DNA of 64,000 nucleotides from Costus lasius (lineage: Eukaryota; Streptophyta; Magnoliopsida; Zingiberales; Costaceae): NCBI GenBank assembly GCA_027563935.2, contig CM050454.1:542501-606500 (forward strand). The letters run 5' to 3'. Made by a program: the position numbers and the translations under genes. Numbering within the stretch: position 1 is the first letter of the stretch; every line of letters starts with the position of its first letter. Below are positions 59,801 through 64,000 of this stretch, piece after piece. Below the pieces are notes generated by a model. That model searched no databases, was not told the origin of the DNA, and saw only the letters and a list, made by a program, of their open reading frames with translations.

Positions 59801-59925
59801 TCCTCTTTTCATGATATCTGCAGTGTAATGCAGTTACGTTTTCAAATGACTGCAAACTGATGGCATCTTGCTCGAAAGATTCCACTGTTGCGTTATGGAA
59901 CATCTATCCGCCTCGAGTCAATTGA
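37292..59925 (+). CDS. DSE1: DSE1/TANMEI-type WD40-repeat protein
   Basis: Plant homologue of Arabidopsis DSE1 (TANMEI/EMB2757, At4g29860), a WD40 protein needed for embryogenesis and affecting plasmodesmal size-exclusion limit; its animal relative is GNB1L. Exons: 37292-37422, 37524-37586, 37673-37738, 37829-37885, 38068-38288, 39702-39760, 39872-39953, 45097-45163, 50009-50091, 50222-50313, 53956-54062, 59127-59190, 59824-59925 (397 aa; Arabidopsis about 386). All joins are GT/AG and in phase. Blades are visible as [83 protein letters not shown] and [17 protein letters not shown] less conserved acidic/polar insert lies at about residues 125-180. Four introns of 3.6-5.1 kb carry transposons. 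It converges on eIF3b and diverges from the reductase. Confidence 0.95.
38289..39701. other. DSE1 intron 5 with a direct repeat and microsatellites
   Basis: About 95 bp at 38660-38755 is repeated imperfectly at 39545-39640, with shared blocks TATATGGTTT..TCCCACATG, GTGTCATG and TCA.TCCACCCC-like ends. A compound (TC)n(AC)n tract lies at 38841-38872. The repeats could be worn LTRs of a small element, but no coding remains lie between them. Confidence 0.5.
39954..41758. other. DSE1 intron 7, part before the LTR element
   Basis: AT-rich intron. An approximately 65-bp imperfect tandem repeat lies around 40860-40980 (TGACCTC.AGT.TCTTTA.C), and a purine-rich tract lies at 41410-41495. No coding signal. 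Confidence 0.5.
41759..41959 (-). repeat. LTR (3' in element orientation)
   Basis: 201 bp, TGATAGAAATCTCAATCGTA to TTATAACA. Matches 44096-44285 at about 80% or better, including TATAAATACCACT.TACTACTATG, which looks like a TATA region on the plus strand. Confidence 0.88.
42395..42661 (-). pseudogene. Gypsy-type gag fragment
   Basis: The minus-strand frame reads [20 protein letters not shown], then [18 protein letters not shown] and [11 protein letters not shown]. This is the centre of the Retrotrans_gag domain of Ty3/gypsy elements. Upstream and downstream parts of gag are frameshifted or lost. Confidence 0.8.
44096..44285 (-). repeat. LTR (5' in element orientation)
   Basis: 190-bp partner of the LTR at 41759-41959, with the same TG start and TAACA end. 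Confidence 0.88.
44286..45096. other. Rest of DSE1 intron 7
   Basis: AT-rich; nothing recognised before the exon 8 acceptor. Confidence 0.55.
46140..46637. mobile_element. hAT-type MITE in DSE1 intron 8
   Basis: A 498-bp element begins TAGTGTTATC and ends, in complement, CAGTGTTATT, the hAT-like terminal inverted repeat. It is flanked by the exact 8-bp target duplication GATACAAC (46132-46139 and 46638-46645), the length made by hAT transposases. It has no coding capacity. The interior contains a 149-bp tandem duplication. Confidence 0.9.
46331..46627. repeat. 149-bp tandem duplication inside the MITE
   Basis: Unit 1 (46331-46479) and unit 2 (46480-46627) are about 97% identical, starting AATAAATTATATAAAGAAAG. 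Each contains the small palindromic cluster GCTATAGCAATGCTATAGC. Confidence 0.92.
46646..50008. other. Rest of DSE1 intron 8
   Basis: Mostly AT-rich with no coding signal. A segment from about 48646 starts like a common hAT MITE edge (ACTAGGGACGTCAATTAAA) and is followed by TTGGGTT-type sequence to about 48960, but no matching right end was found. Confidence 0.45.
51040..51620. mobile_element. Possible non-autonomous DNA element in DSE1 intron 10
   Basis: The left edge (TTGTTTATTAGGATGGAAAA) resembles the complement of the right edge (TCTATTTACTTGAAGGGACG), with purine-rich flanks and a G-rich, protein-poor centre at 51290-51480. The edge pattern also resembles the element at 31165-31785. 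No clear target duplication is seen, and the ORFs are low-complexity artefacts. Confidence 0.35.
52164..53700 (+). pseudogene. Ty1/copia RT and RNase H remnant in DSE1 intron 10
   Basis: Plus-strand pieces of copia pol: [20 protein letters not shown] (RT start), [13 protein letters not shown] (the YVDD box, now YIND), VKKQLQKIF, and [20 protein letters not shown] (RT end). Near 53590-53690 the C-terminal end ([11 protein letters not shown]) is followed by a polypurine tract (AAAGGGGAGT). The segment between is heavily decayed, with many stops. It lies in the same orientation as DSE1, and no LTRs were recognised. Confidence 0.8.
54350..54720. mobile_element. GC-rich repeat of the CAAGG...TTTAA family in DSE1 intron 11
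   Basis: This block is GC-rich against an AT-rich intron. Its left edge (TGAAATACATTGGTACTAG) resembles the interior edge of the repeat at 34296. Its right edge in complement reads CAAGGCATGGTTTAAGGAAC, and the interior is rich in ACCGGTCCGGT-like words. The ORFs on both strands look like composition artefacts. Probably a non-autonomous repeat; class unknown. Confidence 0.4.
54721..56360 (-). other. Presumed interior of a worn LTR element, DSE1 intron 11
   Basis: This lies inside (minus-strand downstream of) the LTR/PBS at 56361-56532. A minus-strand ORF at 55161-55439 has a short coiled-coil-like stretch, but no gag or pol motif was recognised. Confidence 0.35.
56361..56532 (-). repeat. LTR-like segment with adjacent tRNA-iMet primer-binding site
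   Basis: On the minus strand a segment starting TGTTGGAAAGCATAAAATG (56532) ends at about 56370 and is followed by TATCAGAGCATAG (56369 onward). The latter matches the end of the common PBS TGGTATCAGAGC. The LTR end is not a clean CA and no partner LTR was found, so this is a tentative retroelement edge. Confidence 0.5.
56533..59126. other. Rest of DSE1 intron 11
   Basis: AT-rich with many short open frames, none with motifs. Nothing supported. Confidence 0.5.
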
Positions 59926-61251
59926 AAAGGAAAATGAAAGGGCCAACCGGGCTGGCTTCTGCAGCATTTGCATGTCACCCAGATCAGAAGATGATGAAAA
60001 AAGTTTGTGCCTTTGTACCAGCCCCAACCTCTTTCATGTTAGAGCACTGCTATGAGGCGTCTGTTTATTGGATGCAATTTGTAAATACCAAATGCACAGC
60101 TTCATAATTATATGCTGACTGTAATCAATTGCATGGGATATTAGCACTCGTAGTTCGACAAGCCTGCTCTGCCCGATAAACCGGTTATTTTTAGTATCTA
60201 AAATTTGTGTGCTTGCGTTAAGCATATTGGATATTATTTAAAAGGAACGTAACCGTAGTAACTTGGGACCTTTTAAGCCTAAACGAAGAGTTGAATAAAA
60301 ATAGGGAAATCGTGGGAAAGAATTCCATTGACAGAAGGTTGCAATAAAAATTGGAGCCTCGCCTTGCTCCTTTAATTGAACAATGTGGATAAATAAAATA
60401 AAATAAAAATCATATCACAGGAACAATGTCATTTCCTCAGACCGTCAAATGTTTATTTGTTGCTTCGAAATAAAAAATCTTAACTGCTTTTAGTATGTTA
60501 CGTTGTGTTATTCAAAAAGTTCCACCGGTCGAAGACAGTCACTTGACTCGTTTGTATAAGAAAGCATTAAAAAGAGCAACAGTTGGTGTCATTTGTGACT
60601 TTCAAATGCGTATCTATTGTACAATATAAGGTTTGAAGATAGCAGCGGAGAAAGAAAAAACAAAAAAGCAAAGAGGAAAATGTGCACACGTCCACTGTCG
60701 GCCACTCGCATTGCTTGCCTGTGTCATGACACGAGTGGTCGCGTTGCTTGCCTGTGTCATGACACAAGCACCTCTCTTACTCTCTTTTCACCTCTTCTCC
60801 GGCTCACTCAGCCCTTTAGTTTCAGTCCACTGCTGCTTCGAACCCGTACAAACCAAAAAAACTAGCTGATTCAAACCCATTTTTAAAATATTGGTACAAT
60901 CTTCCTTCGCAGTCTCATCAAAGCGATGAATCAACAAACCTCAAGAAGACAAATATCAACGTTTTTCAAAATGGGTCCTTTGGCTGCCCTCTAAAACCGA
61001 ATGATATAAAATAATTTCAGATGCTTACAGCCATTTCAGCACTTGCATCCATCATAAATGCCAATTTTGCCCAAATCAATCACAACAAAGAAATTTCATT
61101 TTTGGAAAGAGCATAATAAGATAGATTGCTAAGCAGGAGTGTCTAAGCACACAGTCAAAGACTATCGGCATGTAAACAAAAGATTAACTCGTACAAAAAT
61201 TTCAGTAAGTCCACAGGTAGATTTGAAGGCGCAGAAAACTACGAACAATTA
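59926..61251. other. Intergenic interval between convergent DSE1 and eIF3b genes
   Basis: Holds both 3' UTRs. A 33-bp unit (GCTTGCCTGTGTCATGACAC core) is repeated in tandem at 60707-60739 and 60740-60772; the core contains the palindrome GTGTCATGACAC. No other gene is seen. Confidence 0.6.
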
Positions 61252-64000
61252 TTATTCTTGATCCAAGTCAAATGCAATAATTTCCTCTCTGACATCAAGC
61301 ACTTCCTCGACTTCAACTTCTTTGGCTTCATACTCTTCCTCCTCGTCGCTGACCACCCCATCCCTCAACTGTATCCTCAGCTGCCTCTCTTCCTCGTGCC
61401 ACTGCTTCCATTTGGCCACCCACTCGTTCCACTGATCCTGCAGCATCTTCCTCTTTTTCCTGTCCTGCTCGTTTAATTGCATGGAAACATCTTGGTCCTC
61501 CGCTTCATACTTCTTACTGTACTTCTTCAGGTTCTTCGCAATCTCTTCTTCCTTCTCGGCGCTCAGGAGGGAAGGCGGCCTTGGGCGCCACAGGAACTGC
61601 AAGAAGATGAAATTAGACAACAGTTTCAGTGAGAACAATTCCATCTCAACTACTCGAGTGCTACCTGATAGAAATGATCCCTGGATATCCTGTATAGCAG
61701 CTTCCCACTGAAGGACCAGATGTGGAATCCGTTCTCCATCTCGTGGACCGAAGTAACAGCCGTTGCAGCATACCTGTAACCCGTACGCATTAAAGATTTC
61801 ACACAAACTAGAGATGCTATTCGTGCCGACCATGGGAAAAGAAAGCTATTGATCCTAGAACCTCTTAAACAACTCACCTTCCAGTGGGATCCCACTCTAT
61901 GTCAGTAGCCATAAAATGCTCGCCTGTAGACATCGTCTCCAGCTCATCGACATTGTAGAACTCCAACTGACCGTTGAAACCTTTCAGACCAGCAAGCACA
62001 ATGTAGTGCCCAGCAGGAGACCAATAGAGCGCATTAGCCTGCTTGGCCTTTAGAGTTGTAAGTTTTGAGACCCGCCCTGTGTTCTGAATGGTACGCATAG
62101 AGTAAAAACTAATGTCTGGCCTAGGACTGTCTCCATGTATAACAACAAATCTGTGTCCCTTGGGCTCCCAGGCAAAGGCCACTATCTTGTCATTTTTGTT
62201 ATCGAGTTCAAGTACCTCAATTGGGATATCTCTTTCCTTGATACGGAAAAGTTCAAAGCCTGTATAAGTGCTCTTTTTTGTTTTCGTATACCTATCAACC
62301 TTAACGGCAAGGTATTCTCCATTGTTTTGCCAATACATTTTGCAATCACTGACGCTGAAAAGGTTTTTCTGCCTAAGCTCCTCCTTACCAGGTACTTGGA
62401 CAAGGCTCACCTGTTAATTAAACTGTCAGTTTTAGAAAACTAAAGGAACGTCAAAAGCAACAGAATCTGGTTAGGAGTTTGTTTTACCCTGGCAGGCTGA
62501 TTTCCACCACCTTGCTCCGGTACAAATAATGCTAATATGGGATCTGTAGGAGACCAACTGAAGTCCAAAACATTATCAACCTTCATAGACTTTTTGTCTA
62601 TAAGAGTAAATGTCTCCGTTTCATAAACAGAAATAAAATTCTTCCCAATTCTAGCAAAATATTTGTCTTCTTTACCACCACACCATCTGAAACATTCAAA
62701 TAATCAAAAGAAAAACCAAAGGGAGACTTTAGATGACAATAAAGTTAATAGTATATTACATGATGTATTATGTGATACTGGGCGAGAATCACCTAAATAC
62801 AGGCCATGGAATTCCAGAGACACCCCCAGTTCCACCAGTTGCAAATTCATCAGCATTTCCTTTAAAGTCTCGCATCAATTTTCCAGTTCTCACATCAAAA
62901 ATGTTGATCACAACCCTCTATAACAACAAGGAGAAAATCAACAATAACAATAACAAGAGGGTAAGAGAAAAATTTTGAATAAATACTTACATGAGTATCA
63001 CGAGGATTGCTAGGCTCATGACTGCTATAAGTAACCAAGTATTTTTCTCCAGGAGAAAAATCAATCAGGCTCACCTGTCAGTAGACCAGACCTCCAAATC
63101 AAGCACATAAAAACACAATTGATGGCAAAAATGTTTGGAGAATGTAGACCTGCGGATGGGCAAAACGCATCAAACGATTAAAAGTAGAAGCACCACCCCA
63201 GACAGCAGCACCCTGCCTATGCACTGTTGCCAAGTATGTTCCGAGAGGGGACCACTGGACAAAGTTCTCAGTCCAGTACTGAAAAGAGCAATATAAAAAA
63301 TCATTAGCTATACAGCAACTTCATCGAAACAAAAGCTGATGGGGCAGAAGAATTCAATGTATGTGATAGGTAGTTTCCAATTGGACAATAAGACAATGGA
63401 GATAAAATAAATAAATAAATAAATACTTGTGTATTGCGGAGATCCGTTATGTTTATAATAGAACTTTAACAGCGTGAACAAAGTCCATTCAAAAATAAAA
63501 AATTATAATAAGATTCACTTTTTAGACCAATTATACAAAATTTGATATTAAAATAGTATAACATAAAGAGTCTGAATACCAGGCATATATATGGCTTCAA
63601 ATGATCCGCATAATGTTAAACATAACAAGTCTTTCTTTTAGCGGGTCAACACACTCTATATTGCAAATAAAATGCCATAAATCAATTGTTAACTTAATTA
63701 TTGACTGAGTAATTTAAGAAAAGTATAAGCAAGTAACATTTAAAAAAATAAAAAAAATGTTATCAGTTGAGCAACGATAGAAACGAAGTAATGTTTGTGG
63801 TTTGACTTAGAGTATATTATAGGATGTTCTGAAAAATTTAGAACAGTGGAAAATTTAGATGCTTACCTGTCGCTGATGGACAAGTTCAGGCATCAACTGC
63901 CTGGGGTCATTCCAGAAAACCTCGGTGTTTGATCCTGCACGTATAACAAACTGATCTCTAGCCTTCTCATCAGTAAGCCATTGCTGCAAATTTTCCTGTA
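61252..64000 (-). CDS. eIF3b: eIF3b, translation initiation factor 3 subunit B (3' part)
   Basis: eIF3b is the beta-propeller scaffold of eIF3, which binds the 40S ribosome and recruits mRNA and the pre-initiation complex. Exons on the minus strand, 5' to 3': 64000 (or 63995)-63867, 63278-63150, 63074-62991, 62917-62793, 62686-62488, 62410-61878, 61773-61665, 61596-61252, about 550 aa of a roughly 710-aa protein. All joins are GT/AG and in phase. Seen are ENLQQWLTDEKARDQFVIRA, FVQWSPLGTYLATVHRQGAA, ISVYETETFTLIDKKSMKV, LFSVSDCKMYWQ, MATDIEWDPTGRYAATAVTS and FLWRPRPPSLL. The acidic C-terminal tail ends SDEEEEYEAKEVEVEEVLDV...FDLDQE, hallmark of plant eIF3b. The N-terminal RRM exons lie beyond the window. 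The edge shows TACAG just before GAAAATTTG, so an acceptor at 63996 is likely. Fully intact as far as seen. Confidence 0.97.

Noticed and set aside
1..64000. CRISPR arrays, operons, riboswitches, tRNA or rRNA genes
   Set aside because: The gene structure is clearly plant nuclear. The repeats present are tandem or transposon-derived, and no cloverleaf or rRNA block was recognised by eye. A tRNAscan run would settle the tRNA question.

Overview
The window is nuclear DNA of a flowering plant. It has split genes with GT/AG introns, AT-rich introns of up to 11 kb, and abundant LTR and non-LTR retrotransposons. The large TE-filled introns and GC-rich first exons suggest a monocot, perhaps a non-grass commelinid, but this is inference. 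I see no prokaryotic or organellar genes, no CRISPR array and no convincing tRNA or rRNA gene.

Five host genes can be recognised, left to right. (1) The first exon of a CGI-58-type alpha/beta hydrolase lies on the minus strand at 4.67-4.85 kb; its other exons are not found. (2) UFD1, a ubiquitin-fusion degradation protein, lies on the plus strand with CDS 12829-29674: 9 coding exons, 317 aa. (3) A sorbitol-6-phosphate/aldose-6-phosphate reductase-like aldo-keto reductase lies on the minus strand at 36901-32365: 6 exons, 311 aa. (4) A DSE1/TANMEI-type WD40 protein lies on the plus strand at 37292-59925: 13 exons, 397 aa, with introns making up about 95% of the span. (5) The 3' three quarters of eIF3b lies on the minus strand from 64000 to 61252. 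All exon joins were checked by hand for GT/AG ends and phase, and every gene translates without a break.

The space between exons is mostly repeats. A gag-bearing Ty3/gypsy fragment and two abutting 1.3-1.4 kb LTRs occupy 5.0-8.7 kb, just upstream of the CGI-58 exon. An approximately 1.04 kb tandem repeat with 0.3 kb sub-repeats lies at 9.7-11.7 kb. UFD1 intron 7 (11.2 kb) holds a degenerate Ty1/copia element, and a 6.0-kb RNase H-bearing L1-type LINE is inserted in that element's 3' LTR with a 12-bp target duplication. DSE1 introns hold a small gypsy-like LTR element with matching LTRs, a hAT-type MITE with a perfect 8-bp target duplication and an internal 149-bp tandem duplication, and a dead copia RT/RNase H segment. 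Other pieces are less certain.

The host genes are housekeeping genes (proteasomal degradation, polyol/sugar-phosphate reduction, a WD40 protein needed for embryogenesis, translation initiation, lipid homeostasis) and do not form one pathway. UFD1 and the reductase converge. The reductase and DSE1 diverge from a 390-bp shared promoter region. DSE1 and eIF3b converge. I found no convincing undescribed system. The most informative signals are TE nesting, TE boundary structure and gene-order conservation.
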